Positions 45,160 to 53,060 of a DNA stretch of 64,000 bases are shown in pieces. Under the pieces are notes generated by a model. It made no database searches, had not been told where the DNA came from, and was given only the letters and a program-made list of their open reading frames with translations. The translations under genes were made by a program, and so were the position numbers. Origin of the DNA: PALSA-612 sp963711315. GTDB taxonomy: Bacteria > Actinomycetota > Thermoleophilia > Gaiellales > Gaiellaceae. The first letter of the stretch is position 1. Every line of letters begins with the position of its first letter. The DNA lies in assembly GCA_963711315.1 (NCBI GenBank), contig CAVQDQ010000003.1, positions 248,001 through 312,000 on the forward strand, written 5' to 3'.

Positions 45160-45948
45160 CTAGCTCGTACGCAGGGGAAACGGCTGCTTCAACACGGCTG
45201 GCAGCACCTGCGCGGTCACCCAGACCGGCGTCGTCAAGTACCGCTGCGAGAAGCGGTAGCTGCCGTCGTCACGACGTAACCGGCCGAGGTACGCGAACAC
45301 GCCCCTGGGCACGCGTACTCCGGCGGCGACGAACGCCTGGATCGCCCAGGCAGTCGACTGGGCATCCGGCTCACGTCCACGCGTGAGCGCGAAGCCGCCG
45401 TCCTTGCCCCGCACCGAACGCAGATAGTCGAGCGCGCGGCGCACCGGCGCGCCGGACACGCCAGCTGCCCGCAGCGCCTGTACCGCAGCGGCGGTGTCAT
45501 TCGAGTCCGGCGCTACGCCCTTCGCCCAACCCCAACCGCCCGACGTCGCCTGGCGGGCGAGTAGCGCGGAGACGAGAGACTTGGGCGCGGGCAGCTTCGC
45601 CTGACGCCGCGCGAGGATCGTCCAGATGATCGTGTTGGTCTGGCCGGCGGCGATCGGCAGCGCCTCCGCCGCACGACCATCGCCGAGCGCGGCCTCGGCC
45701 ATGGCCACGAGCGCTCGCGACGCGACGGGCAGCTTCGACACGTCGGCAACCTGGAGGTACTCAAGAGCCGCCTGCGAACGCTGTCCCGCGGCGGCCAGGC
45801 CGAGCGCCGCCCAGGCCGTGAGCGCGGGCGAGGTCTTGCCGCCACTCTCCGCAAAGCTTCCGTCCGGCTGCTGCTGCGCCTGTAGATACTGAGCCGGCGA
45901 GGCCAGCGCCAGGCCGGCCACGAGCGGTGCAAGAGCTTTCAGTCCCAT
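45160..45948 (-). CDS. Exported alpha/alpha-toroid protein (prenyltransferase/squalene-oxidase repeats), transcobalamin alpha-domain-like
   Basis: A 262-residue protein from ATG 45948. A short signal peptide-like start (MGLKALAPLVAGLALASPAQ) precedes repeats of the alpha/alpha-toroid type: PDGSFAESGG, then TAWAALGLAAAG; GGWGWAKGVAPDSNDTAAAV; DGGFALTRGREPDAQSTAWA; DGSYRFSQRYLTT. The same fold forms the cobalamin-binding alpha6/alpha6 barrel of transcobalamin and intrinsic factor. Catalytic DDxxD or DxDD motifs of terpene cyclases are absent, so it is a binding protein rather than a cyclase. It overlaps the ECF S-component gene by ten bases and belongs to a B12-riboswitch operon with two DUF4430 proteins. 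Cobalamin binding is inferred. Confidence 0.7.
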   Translation of the reverse strand: MGLKALAPLVAGLALASPAQYLQAQQQPDGSFAESGGKTSPALTAWAALGLAAAGQRSQAALEYLQVADVSKLPVASRALVAMAEAALGDGRAAEALPIAAGQTNTIIWTILARRQAKLPAPKSLVSALLARQATSGGWGWAKGVAPDSNDTAAAVQALRAAGVSGAPVRRALDYLRSVRGKDGGFALTRGREPDAQSTAWAIQAFVAAGVRVPRGVFAYLGRLRRDDGSYRFSQRYLTTPVWVTAQVLPAVLKQPFPLRTS

Positions 45949-46619
45949 ACGACGCGCGGCCGTAGCCGGCAGCCATAGCGTTCCAGCAGTCTTCGTAACT
46001 CCGGCCCGGCCGCAAGCGCGATGAGGAAGTTGCCGATCGCGTGTGTGAGGTCGAAGGGCAGGCCGCGTGCCAGCACGGCTGTGAATGCCGGCCACGTGTG
46101 TGGATAGAAGCTGAACCAGAGCCAGAGATCCATCAGCGCGCTGAAGCCTACGCCGAGCAGGGCGCAGAACAGCGCGAACGGCAGTCGTCCGCGGATGGCG
46201 CGCCGGGCCAACGCTCCGGCGAGGCCGCAGCCGGCCCAGCCGAGCATCTGCCACGGCGTCCAGGGGCCCTGGCCGAGAAAGAGGTTGGAGACGAGCGCAG
46301 CCGTCGCGCCCACCGCCATGCCGGCCCGCGCGCCGAGGGCCGCTCCCGCCGCCACCGTGATCACCGTCACGGGCTGCACGCCGGGCACCGCAGCGAACAG
46401 CACGCGCCCGGCGGCGGCGATCCCCGCGAGCGATCCGATCAGCGCCAACTCGGCGGCGGAGCCCGGCCCGGACTCGAGCCACGCGTACGCCGTCGCCGCC
46501 AGCGCGAGGGCCACGAGCAGTAGCGAGAACCCTGCGTCATCTGGCATCAGAGCCGTCCACGCGGCCGCCGCCAGGGCGGCCGCGACGAGCGAGAGCGTCG
46601 CGAGCCTAGGCAGCAGCAC
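45939..46619 (-). CDS. ECF transporter S component
   Basis: A 226-residue membrane protein with about six helices. The sequence carries the ECF S-component pattern (PVTVITVAAGAALGARAGMA, LFLGQGPWTPWQMLGWAGCG, FALFCALLGVGFSALMDLWL, LTHAIGNFLIALAAGPELRR). In energy-coupling-factor importers the S component binds the vitamin and topples in the membrane. The riboswitch upstream of the operon marks the substrate as cobalamin or a related corrinoid. GTG 46619 overlaps the ATPase gene by 14 bases. Confidence 0.8.
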   Translation of the reverse strand: MLLPRLATLSLVAAALAAAAWTALMPDDAGFSLLLVALALAATAYAWLESGPGSAAELALIGSLAGIAAAGRVLFAAVPGVQPVTVITVAAGAALGARAGMAVGATAALVSNLFLGQGPWTPWQMLGWAGCGLAGALARRAIRGRLPFALFCALLGVGFSALMDLWLWFSFYPHTWPAFTAVLARGLPFDLTHAIGNFLIALAAGPELRRLLERYGCRLRPRVVWD

Positions 46620-47922
46620 GCTCGGTCACCTCTTCCAGCCGAATGTTTCGATTCGCGACGGCGGCTGCGAGCTCGTGATCGTGAGTGATGAGCAGCGTCG
46701 CCCGCTCGGGCGGCGCGCTACGCAGCAGCGCCGCGAAGCGGGCTCGTGCCTCCGGATCGACACCGCGGGTCGGCTCGTCGAGCACCAGCACGTCGGGGTC
46801 GCCGGCGAGTACCGCGGCGATTGCCAGCCGCTCGCGCTCGCCACTCGACAGGTCTCGCGGGTGCCGCGCCTCGTAGCCCCTCAGGCCCACGGCTTCGAGC
46901 GCCCGGGCCGCGGCGGCTCTATCACGAGCTCCCAGGGCGACCTCGTCATCACAACGTTCTCTCGCCAGGTAGCGGCCCGGATCCTGAGACAGGTACGCAG
47001 CACGTCCGATGCACGATCGCGTGCCGTGGCCGGGCTCGAGCAAACCGGCGACGAGCTTTCCGAACGTGGACTTGCCGCTGCCGTTGGGGCCCGTCACAGC
47101 GGCGATCTCTCCTCGTCGTAGCTCGAGCTCGATGCCCGAGAGCACCGGCTCTTCTGCGACGTAGGCGAAGCCGACTCCGTCGAGCGTGCATACGACGTCC
47201 CCTCCGGGTCGCGCTGCGCCGCGCGGCAGCGGCGCGACGACCGGGCTGCCGGGAACGATCGCACCGCGTTCGAGGCAGACGACCCGATCGCAGTAAGCAC
47301 TCGTCCGGGCGACCCGGTGCTCGCTGATGACCACGGCCGTCCCGCGTTCGCGCGCGAGGCGCTGCACAAGCTCGAGCAGCGCCGGCGCACCGTCGGCGTC
47401 GAGCTGGGAAGTGGGCTCGTCCAGCAGGAGCAGGGCCGGCTCGAGCGCGAGCGTCGACGCGAGGCAGACGCGCTGCAGCTCGCCGCCCGACAGGTCGGCC
47501 ACGCTCCGCCCCACCAGGTGCCCCGCGCCTACAGCGTCCAAAGCGGTAAGCGCGCGCCGTTCGATCTCCGGCGGGGGAGCACCCGAGTTCTCGATGCCGA
47601 AGGACACTTCTGCCAGGACGCCGCCGAAGACGATCTGGTCTTCTGGGTCCTGAAACAGTGTGGCAACGGTGCCGGCGAGCTCGGCCGGCCGGGTCCGCCG
47701 GGTGTCGCGGCCGCCGATCTCGACGCTGCCCGCAAAGCGGCCGCCGTGGAAGTGCGGTACGAGCCCGGCGAGCGCCCGGATGAGCGTTGTCTTGCCACAG
47801 CCCGAACGTCCGGTCAGTAGAACGATCTCTCCCGGGGCGACGTCGAGGGAGACGCCGGAGAGCGCCGGCCTGTCGGCTCCGCCGTAAGAGAACGTCAGCT
47901 CGCGTACCGTGGCTACAGCCAC
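46606..47922 (-). CDS. Fused ECF ATPase (EcfA-EcfA' in one chain)
   Basis: A 438-residue protein of two ABC ATPase domains. Domain 1 has Walker A TGRSGCGKTT (about residues 37-46), LSGGELQRV and LLLLDEPTSQLD. Domain 2 has Walker A TGPNGSGKST, LSSGERERLAIAAVL and LVLDEPTRGVD, with switch THDHEL. Such tandem fusions replace the separate EcfA1 and EcfA2. It energises import with EcfT and the S component. GTG 47922 overlaps the EcfT gene by ten bases. Both catalytic sites look complete. Confidence 0.88.
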   Translation of the reverse strand: MAVATVRELTFSYGGADRPALSGVSLDVAPGEIVLLTGRSGCGKTTLIRALAGLVPHFHGGRFAGSVEIGGRDTRRTRPAELAGTVATLFQDPEDQIVFGGVLAEVSFGIENSGAPPPEIERRALTALDAVGAGHLVGRSVADLSGGELQRVCLASTLALEPALLLLDEPTSQLDADGAPALLELVQRLARERGTAVVISEHRVARTSAYCDRVVCLERGAIVPGSPVVAPLPRGAARPGGDVVCTLDGVGFAYVAEEPVLSGIELELRRGEIAAVTGPNGSGKSTFGKLVAGLLEPGHGTRSCIGRAAYLSQDPGRYLARERCDDEVALGARDRAAAARALEAVGLRGYEARHPRDLSSGERERLAIAAVLAGDPDVLVLDEPTRGVDPEARARFAALLRSAPPERATLLITHDHELAAAVANRNIRLEEVTERAAA

Positions 47923-48608
47923 ACCGCACCCGCCACGAGCAGCAGCGAAACCGGAAGCGCCAGCCTGTCGAGCGAGCGCCACGGCGGCGACGGGGCGCGC
48001 GTCGCCCCCTCCCGGCCGAAGCCGCGTGCCTCCATGGCCTCGGCGAGATTCAGCGCACGCTCCAGCGACCCGGAAACGAGCGGGGACACGAGCCGTGCCC
48101 GGCCACGGAGGCCGGCAACCTCCACCCCACGCCCGCGCAGCGCCTCCACGAGCCCGCGCACGTCACGCTCGAGCGTGGGCACGAGCCTCGTCGCGAGCGC
48201 GACGACGAGCGCCGAGCGGCGTGCGAACCGCGCCGAGCGCAGCAGCGCGTCGTGGTCGAGCAGCAGCGCATACACGGCAAACGCGAGCGTCACCGCTGCG
48301 AGCCGAACAGCCTGGATCGCCGCGCCGGCAAGCTCTTCGGACGTCACGTCGAGCTGACCGAGCACAGGCACCACCGGCCCTCTCCACAGCACGTCCACAC
48401 CGTTTACGACGAGGAGCGGCGTGATCACGAGCACCGAGACAGACGTGATTGCACACCCCAGCAGATACGGCCGGCGACGGGAGGCCGGCGCCCGCAGGCA
48501 GAGCCCGAGCAACACCGCGGAAATCGCGACCGGCACCTGCCAGTGGTCGGCGACGAGCGCGGCGGCCGCCAGCGCGACGAGAAGCGCGAGCGCAGGAGCG
48601 GGCCTCAA
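47913..48608 (-). CDS. ecfT: ECF transporter transmembrane component EcfT
   Basis: A 231-residue protein from TTG 48608, overlapping the previous stop (TTGA). It has about five membrane helices and the two cytoplasmic coupling helices, with the ExRG motif at AEAMEARGFG and an earlier LVEALRGRG. EcfT links the S component to the ATPases. It lies between the DUF4430 lipoprotein and the ATPase genes. Confidence 0.85.
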   Translation of the reverse strand: MRPAPALALLVALAAAALVADHWQVPVAISAVLLGLCLRAPASRRRPYLLGCAITSVSVLVITPLLVVNGVDVLWRGPVVPVLGQLDVTSEELAGAAIQAVRLAAVTLAFAVYALLLDHDALLRSARFARRSALVVALATRLVPTLERDVRGLVEALRGRGVEVAGLRGRARLVSPLVSGSLERALNLAEAMEARGFGREGATRAPSPPWRSLDRLALPVSLLLVAGAVWL

Positions 48609-49318
48609 GATTCCAGCCCCTCGTACCGGTGCTGCGCCAACTCGGGATCCTTGAGCAGCCGCTTGGCGTCCTCGAACGAGACTTGCAAGAGGACGGGTGT
48701 GCCTGCCGACCCCTCCGGCGAGCGGAGCTCGGCGCTGAACGTCGTGGCGTCGTTCGTCACGACGAGCAGGTTCGCGTCCGGCGCCGCGGGCACGTCCAGG
48801 AGCTCGACGCTGGCAGCGCCGATCAGATGCGCGAGGCCGAGCGCCGTTCCGCGCATCTTTTCCTCCTGGAAGCGAACGACCGCCCGTCTCAGCTTCCCGT
48901 CGTAGCCGTGGAGGAATGGCTCGGGAAACGCGCCGACGACGACGGGCTCGCGCATGTCCTCACCGGACCAGGAGCGGTAGTCCCACCAGAGCACGTCGCC
49001 TTCCCGCAGGCGATACTCTGCGGCCCCGCGATCTGCCTCGATGCCGTTGACGAAGTAGAACCAGTCACGCTTGGCGTCGGCGTCGCCGGCGACGCCCTCG
49101 ATCGACCGGACGAAGCGACCGCCGTAGCTCGTGTCGACGTCCGCCTCACTCCGCAATGCCTGCATTGCAGTCACCCCCGCGGGCACCGAGGTCGTCACCA
49201 GCACCTCGGCGCCGCGGTCACGCGTAACCCACAGCGTCGCCTCGCCGCCGTCGCCGGATCCGCCGCAGCCGGCCAGCGCGGCGACGAGGCAGAGCAGTGG
49301 GAGCAGCCGGCGCGCCAA
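48605..49318 (-). CDS. DUF4430 lipoprotein, transcobalamin beta-domain-like
   Basis: A 237-residue lipoprotein from TTG 49318: lipobox LAGC at residues 15-18. It has the DUF4430 fold pattern, with SVPAGVTAMQALRSEADVDT, FVRSIEGV, DWFYFVNGIEADRGAAEYRL and REGDVLWWDYRSW. The repeated structure 'W-x-F-x-VNG ... G..xY.L..GD.xxW.Y' is shared with the C-terminal beta domain of transcobalamin and intrinsic factor. A second half (residues 120-237) is alpha/beta and unassigned. It would sit on the outer face of the membrane, beside the ECF importer. Starts three bases after the first DUF4430 gene. Confidence 0.8.
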   Translation of the reverse strand: MARRLLPLLCLVAALAGCGGSGDGGEATLWVTRDRGAEVLVTTSVPAGVTAMQALRSEADVDTSYGGRFVRSIEGVAGDADAKRDWFYFVNGIEADRGAAEYRLREGDVLWWDYRSWSGEDMREPVVVGAFPEPFLHGYDGKLRRAVVRFQEEKMRGTALGLAHLIGAASVELLDVPAAPDANLLVVTNDATTFSAELRSPEGSAGTPVLLQVSFEDAKRLLKDPELAQHRYEGLES

Positions 49319-49321
49319 CCG

Positions 49322-49912
49322 CTACCTCAGGGCGTTCGACCGAACTGCGCCGAAGGCAATCGCCCGCACGGCGCTCCGGTGAGGGCCCGGACAGGCACGA
49401 CCGCCCTCCATCGGCACACGTCTGGCGTCCACGCGCAAGGTGGCGGAGACCGAGACGGGATTTCCGGCGTCGTTCCTCGCCACGACCTCGTAGCAGCCTT
49501 TCCCGGCGCGCGTCAGCGCGAGGGTGGGTGAGCCGCCGGCATCCGTGAACGTCGACCAGTACCAGAGCACGACGTCGCCGTCTTTCAGCGTCACTTTGTC
49601 CGCTCCGACAGGCGGCGAGACACCGTTCACCTTGAACACCCAGCCGCTCGCGCCCTGCTCCACATAGCGGCCGACCTGGTCGACGTACGAGCCGAAGCTG
49701 GTCTCTCGCATGTGGTAGTAGAACTCGCCGCCAATGCTGGCGGCCTCGAGAGCGTCGAGCGCCGTCGTCGCCGAAGCGAGGGGTTGTGTAGCACCGAAGA
49801 TCGTGCTGCTCTTACCTTCGACGCGCACGCGAACGATCGCGGCCGAGGCGGAGGCCACGATCGCGAGCAGCGAGCCCACCACCACCACGAGCATGAGAGT
49901 CCGTCGAAACAC
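49322..49912 (-). CDS. Exported DUF4430 protein, first gene of the B12 operon
   Basis: A 196-residue protein from GTG 49912 behind AAGGAGG. A signal peptide (TLMLVVVVGSLLAIVASASA) is followed by a DUF4430 domain: EGKSSTIFGATQPLASATTA, GEFYYHMRETSFGSYVDQVG, GWVFKVNGVSPPVGADKVTL and KDGDVVLWYWSTF. A C-terminal beta domain (GCYEVVARNDAGNPVSVSAT) follows. The domain is the one found at the C-terminus of animal transcobalamins. The riboswitch ends about 30 bases upstream of its start, so its translation should be the first controlled by cobalamin. Confidence 0.8.
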   Translation of the reverse strand: MFRRTLMLVVVVGSLLAIVASASAAIVRVRVEGKSSTIFGATQPLASATTALDALEAASIGGEFYYHMRETSFGSYVDQVGRYVEQGASGWVFKVNGVSPPVGADKVTLKDGDVVLWYWSTFTDAGGSPTLALTRAGKGCYEVVARNDAGNPVSVSATLRVDARRVPMEGGRACPGPHRSAVRAIAFGAVRSNALR

Positions 49913-49940
49913 GAATCCTCCTTCCACGAGGGGTTCGGAT

Positions 49941-50093
49941 CGACGGGCGGCAGGTCTTCTGACTCGGGGCTCCCTGCTCCACCGCCTTCCCAGCGTCAGC
50001 CAGTGGCATGGTGGTGGGGCAGCGTCTCCCCTCACAGCGGCGGGACCGTCCCGGACTTGCACCGGGTTCCCTGACCCGCCCGCCTATGTCCGG
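49941..50093 (-). promoter_or_regulatory. Cobalamin (B12) riboswitch
   Basis: The minus strand contains, in order, the conserved elements of the cobalamin aptamer: GGGAACCCGGTGCAAGTCCG, GGGACGGTCCCGCCGCTGTGA, the B12-box core GCCACTG, the GGGAAGGC bulge and the closing AGTCAGAAGACCTGCC. It lies 30 bases before the first DUF4430 gene, too close for a full terminator, so control is probably translational through the AAGGAGG site. It is expected to shut the operon off when adenosyl- or methylcobalamin is plentiful. Confidence 0.95.
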
Positions 50094-50113
50094 GCCGAGC
50101 CTACCATTGCGTC

Positions 50114-50461
50114 GTGAAGCGCGTCCTTTCTGTCTGGCTGCCGGTCGTCGCCTGGGCTGCCCTCATCTTCACGCTCTCCTCGATCCCGGACCTGGGGACC
50201 GGGCTCGGCAGCTGGGACCTCCTACTGCGAAAGATCGCGCATGTCGCGGAGTACGCAGTGCTCGGCGCGCTACTCATGCGCGCCGTCGGCAGCGAGCTGC
50301 CCGCCGCGGCCATCGGCATCGCCTACGCGGCGACCGACGAGGTGCACCAGGTCTTCGTGCCCGGGCGACACGGCGCCGTGCTGGACGTGCTCGTCGACGC
50401 TGTCGGGGTCATGATCGGCGTCTATCTGCTCGGGCGCGCGGCGCGCAGAGTCGCGACATGA
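50114..50461 (+). CDS. VanZ-like membrane protein
   Basis: A 115-residue protein from GTG 50114 with three to four membrane helices. The VanZ-like core is KIAHVAEYAVLGALLMRAV and AYAATDEVHQVFVPGRHG, where H and E are conserved. VanZ family proteins influence glycopeptide resistance and envelope processes by an unknown mechanism. Its start is about 20 bases from the riboswitch's 5' edge on the other strand, so its promoter lies inside the riboswitch DNA. It overlaps the following HAD-like gene by ATGA. Confidence 0.8.
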   Translation: MKRVLSVWLPVVAWAALIFTLSSIPDLGTGLGSWDLLLRKIAHVAEYAVLGALLMRAVGSELPAAAIGIAYAATDEVHQVFVPGRHGAVLDVLVDAVGVMIGVYLLGRAARRVAT

Positions 50462-50898
50462 CGGACCGCACCGCTGTTGTGGTCGACCTCGACGCCGTGT
50501 TCGGGGACACCGAGCCGCTGTGGCGAGCCTGGTTGGAGGATGCGCAACGCCGCTGCCGCGTCGAGCTCGACGACGGAGTCGACGAGGCAGGGCTGGACGC
50601 CGCCGTCGGCAACTGGCGAGCGTTGCTGAAGCGATTCGCGGAAGACCACGCCCGCGTCTACCTACGGCCGGACGCGACTGCCAACGCCGAGCTCCGCCGG
50701 CTGGCGGCAGCAGGCGTCAGCATCGGCGCCTTCACACCGAAGCCCGAGCCGCTGGCGCGCGTTGCCGCCGCGCACCTCGGCGTCGCCCGCCGTCTGGAGA
50801 GGCTGGAGGCCGGACCGGGCGCACTCGACCGGCTGCTTGATGCGCTCGGCCGCGATGCGGTCGTCGTCGCCTCGCTGGCCGAGCTGCAGTCCGTCTAG
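50458..50898 (+). CDS. Divergent HAD-like protein
   Basis: A 146-residue protein from ATG 50458. VVVDLDAVFGDTEPLW resembles HAD motif I (DxDxV..T), and a short cap-like helical region follows, but the lysine motif and the DD motif are not evident. It is shorter than a phosphatase (about 200). It may be a degenerate, non-catalytic HAD protein. Coupled to vanZ by ATGA. Its stop overlaps the sugar dehydrogenase stop on the other strand. Confidence 0.5.
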   Translation: MTDRTAVVVDLDAVFGDTEPLWRAWLEDAQRRCRVELDDGVDEAGLDAAVGNWRALLKRFAEDHARVYLRPDATANAELRRLAAAGVSIGAFTPKPEPLARVAAAHLGVARRLERLEAGPGALDRLLDALGRDAVVVASLAELQSV

Positions 50899-51977
50899 CG
50901 GGCCAGGCGGTAGATGCTGCCTTCGTGGGAGACGAGGTACAGCTCGCCTCGCGCGCCCTCCCCGAACGACGAGATGCTGCTCACCCCGAAGGGCTCGCGC
51001 CGCACACCGGTGGCTTTGCCGTCGACGACCCGCAGGCTCCACACCGTGCCCGAGCAGTAGTCGCCAAAGAAGTATCGGCCCGCAGCGGCAGGCACGTCAC
51101 TCCCGCGATAGACGTACCCACCCGTGACCGAGCAGCCCTCGCCGTGGCCGTACTCGAAGATGGGGAAGACGAGCGGCGACGGAGGATTGAGCTCGACGTC
51201 GCTCTCGTACGTTCGGCTTCCTTCGTACCGGGCCCAGCCGTAGTTCGCGGGCGGGGCGCCGCGCGGCCGGAAGTCGATCTCCTCGACGGCGTTCTGGCCG
51301 ACGTCACCGATATAGAGGTCGCCGGTCTTGCGGTCGAACGAGAACCGCCAGGGATTGCGGAGGCCGAAGCCCGCTACCTCCCAGTTGACCGACAACGGGT
51401 TCGTGCGCAGGAGCTTCGCTAGACGCGAGGCCGGCGTCTGCCCGTTGTTCTCCGGGTCGCCTCCACTTCCGCCGTCCCCCATGCCGACGTAGAGCTTCCC
51501 GTCCGGCCCGAATTGGAGCTGGCCGCCGTTGTGGTTTGCGTACGGTTGACGGACAAAGAGGATGAGACGTGCAGTCCTCGTGAGCCCACGTTGTCCGTCG
51601 GACCGGAACTCGACGACACGGGTGTGGCCGTTGAGATCGGTGTAGTTGACGTAGAAGCGGCGGTTCTTCGCGTAGCTCGGATGAAATGCCATCGACAGCA
51701 ACCCTTGCTCGGAAGAGTCGGCACCAACACGGGAACGGATGTCGAGGAATGGCTTCGCAAGCCGTCGGCCGTTCACCAGCACCCAGATCCTCCCCACCTG
51801 CTCGACGACGTACAGCTTCGACGGCTCCGACTTGGTAGTCGCGACGTACACGGGCGCGTCGAATCCGCGGGCGATACGGACGATGCCCAGCTGCTGACGC
51901 TCGCCGGCCGCCCCGGCGACGGCCGGAACGGCCACCAGCAGGGCGAGTACAGCTAGCGACCGAGCAGTGCGTGTCGT
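50895..51977 (-). CDS. PQQ-type sugar dehydrogenase (GSDH family), with ACG at the start position
   Basis: A 360-residue exported beta-propeller: signal peptide RSLAVLALLVAVPAVAGA, then FDAPVYVATTKSEPSKLYVV, EQGLLSMAFHPSYAKN, GGQLQFGPDGKLYVGMGDGG, RNPWRFSFDRKTGDLYIGDV and GEGCSVTGGYVYRG. These are the blades of soluble glucose/sorbosone-type dehydrogenases, which oxidise sugars outside the cell with PQQ. A GGGAGGAAG ribosome-binding site is followed by ACG (51977) exactly where ATG is expected. GTG 51935 is the next in-frame start but cuts off most of the signal peptide. Either ACG is used or an ATG-to-ACG change has occurred. Confidence 0.75.
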   Translation of the reverse strand, partial: TTRTARSLAVLALLVAVPAVAGAAGERQQLGIVRIARGFDAPVYVATTKSEPSKLYVVEQVGRIWVLVNGRRLAKPFLDIRSRVGADSSEQGLLSMAFHPSYAKNRRFYVNYTDLNGHTRVVEFRSDGQRGLTRTARLILFVRQPYANHNGGQLQFGPDGKLYVGMGDGGSGGDPENNGQTPASRLAKLLRTNPLSVNWEVAGFGLRNPWRFSFDRKTGDLYIGDVGQNAVEEIDFRPRGAPPANYGWARYEGSRTYESDVELNPPSPLVFPIFEYGHGEGCSVTGGYVYRGSDVPAAAGRYFFGDYCSGTVWSLRVVDGKATGVRREPFGVSSISSFGEGARGELYLVSHEGSIYRLAR

Positions 51978-52615
51978 AGCTCTTCCTCCCGGCCCGGCTG
52001 CAAGAGGCCCAGCACCTGATCGCCGTTCTCGAGCACGAGGTCCCCGTCGTTCAGACGAGCCTCGCCGTCCCGGACGATGGCGATCAGCCGAGCGCCCTCG
52101 GGCAGCTTGACGCGAGAGACCTCCTTGCCGAGACACGGCGAGCGGCCGTCGATCTGCACTTCCACGATCTCGAGGTTCTCCTTTCGCAGCTCGACGAGAT
52201 GCACGAGCCCATGCTCGGGGACTTCGTGTACGACGAGCGCGAGCAGGCTCGATGTTGCGCAGACGGTCGGGGCGATACCGAGCAGGTCGAAATGCTCCTG
52301 GTTCCGGGGATCGTTGACGCGTGCCACGACCTTCGGGACGCCGTACTTCTCCCGGGCGAGCTGGCAGATGATGATGTTGTCCTCGTCGTCACCGGTCGCG
52401 GCGACCAGGATGTCAGGCGGCCTCGCGATCCCGGCCTGCTCGAGGACGAAGATCTCCGTGCCGTCTCCGGATTGCACCTGGTGCTCGAACTCCTGCTCGA
52501 GCCGCTCGAAGCGGTCGCGGCGTTGCTCGATGAGCGTCACTTCGTGATCCATCGCGATCAGGCTGCGCATGAGGTTCGCGCCTACCTTCCCGCCACCGAC
52601 GACGATGATGTACAT
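51953..52615 (-). CDS. ceoB: TrkA/CeoB-like RCK-domain protein
   Basis: A 220-residue protein with a complete RCK (KTN) domain: IIVVGGGKVGANLMRSLIAM is the NAD-binding Rossmann start, followed by DGTEIFVLEQAGI and VPKVVARVNDPRN, and an RCK-C domain (SRVKLPEGARLIAIVRDGEA). Together with the preceding shorter RCK protein it matches the mycobacterial CeoB/CeoC pair, regulators of potassium uptake. No TrkH or Ktr channel gene is present; the neighbours are APC-type permeases. Overlaps the previous stop by TGATG. Confidence 0.8.
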   Translation of the reverse strand: MYIIVVGGGKVGANLMRSLIAMDHEVTLIEQRRDRFERLEQEFEHQVQSGDGTEIFVLEQAGIARPPDILVAATGDDEDNIIICQLAREKYGVPKVVARVNDPRNQEHFDLLGIAPTVCATSSLLALVVHEVPEHGLVHLVELRKENLEIVEVQIDGRSPCLGKEVSRVKLPEGARLIAIVRDGEARLNDGDLVLENGDQVLGLLQPGREEELRHALLGR

Positions 52616-53031
52616 CAGGCAGGCGCCGCCTCGTACGTGAGCACGGCTTCGATCAGCGCGCGGATCGCCCTCGACGTCGGGCAGATCGTGCGCAGGCCCA
52701 GCGTGTCGTAAAACGTCGCGCGCCCTGGATCGAGCACCCTCACGACGACGTTCGGCACACCGAACCGCTTCTGCGCGATCTGTGCGACGACGAGGTTCGT
52801 GTTGTCTCCGTCCGTGGCGACGATGACGGCGTCGGCGTCCTCGATGCCAGCCGCGCGCAGCACCTCGCTTTCCATTCCGTGGCCGACGACAAACCCGCCG
52901 GACCAGCTCTCGCCGAGCCGCTGAAGCGCCTCCTCCTTCTCGTCGACGGCGCACACGTCCCAGCCCTCGGCTTGCAGTGCCTTCGCGCTCGCCGAGCCGA
53001 CCCGCCCGCATCCGATGACAACAGCCTTCAT
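52615..53031 (-). CDS. ceoC: TrkA/CeoC-like RCK N-domain protein
   Basis: A 138-residue protein consisting only of an RCK N-domain: MKAVVIGCGRVGSASAKALQ, GHGMESEVLRAAGIEDADAV, VATDGDNTNLVVAQIAQKRF and NVVVRVLDPGRATFYDTLGL. The C-terminal RCK-C domain is absent, as in one member of CeoB/CeoC pairs. It probably forms mixed rings with the next gene product and senses NAD(H) or nucleotides. It starts 30 bases after the APC-USP permease. Confidence 0.78.
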   Translation of the reverse strand: MKAVVIGCGRVGSASAKALQAEGWDVCAVDEKEEALQRLGESWSGGFVVGHGMESEVLRAAGIEDADAVIVATDGDNTNLVVAQIAQKRFGVPNVVVRVLDPGRATFYDTLGLRTICPTSRAIRALIEAVLTYEAAPA

Positions 53032-53060
53032 GGCGCGCAGAGTAGCTTCACGCAGACGCG

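Noticed and set aside
45160..45948. Terpene cyclase or prenyltransferase enzyme
   Set aside because: The toroid repeats are there, but catalytic DxDD/DDxxD motifs are not, and the genetic context is cobalamin import.
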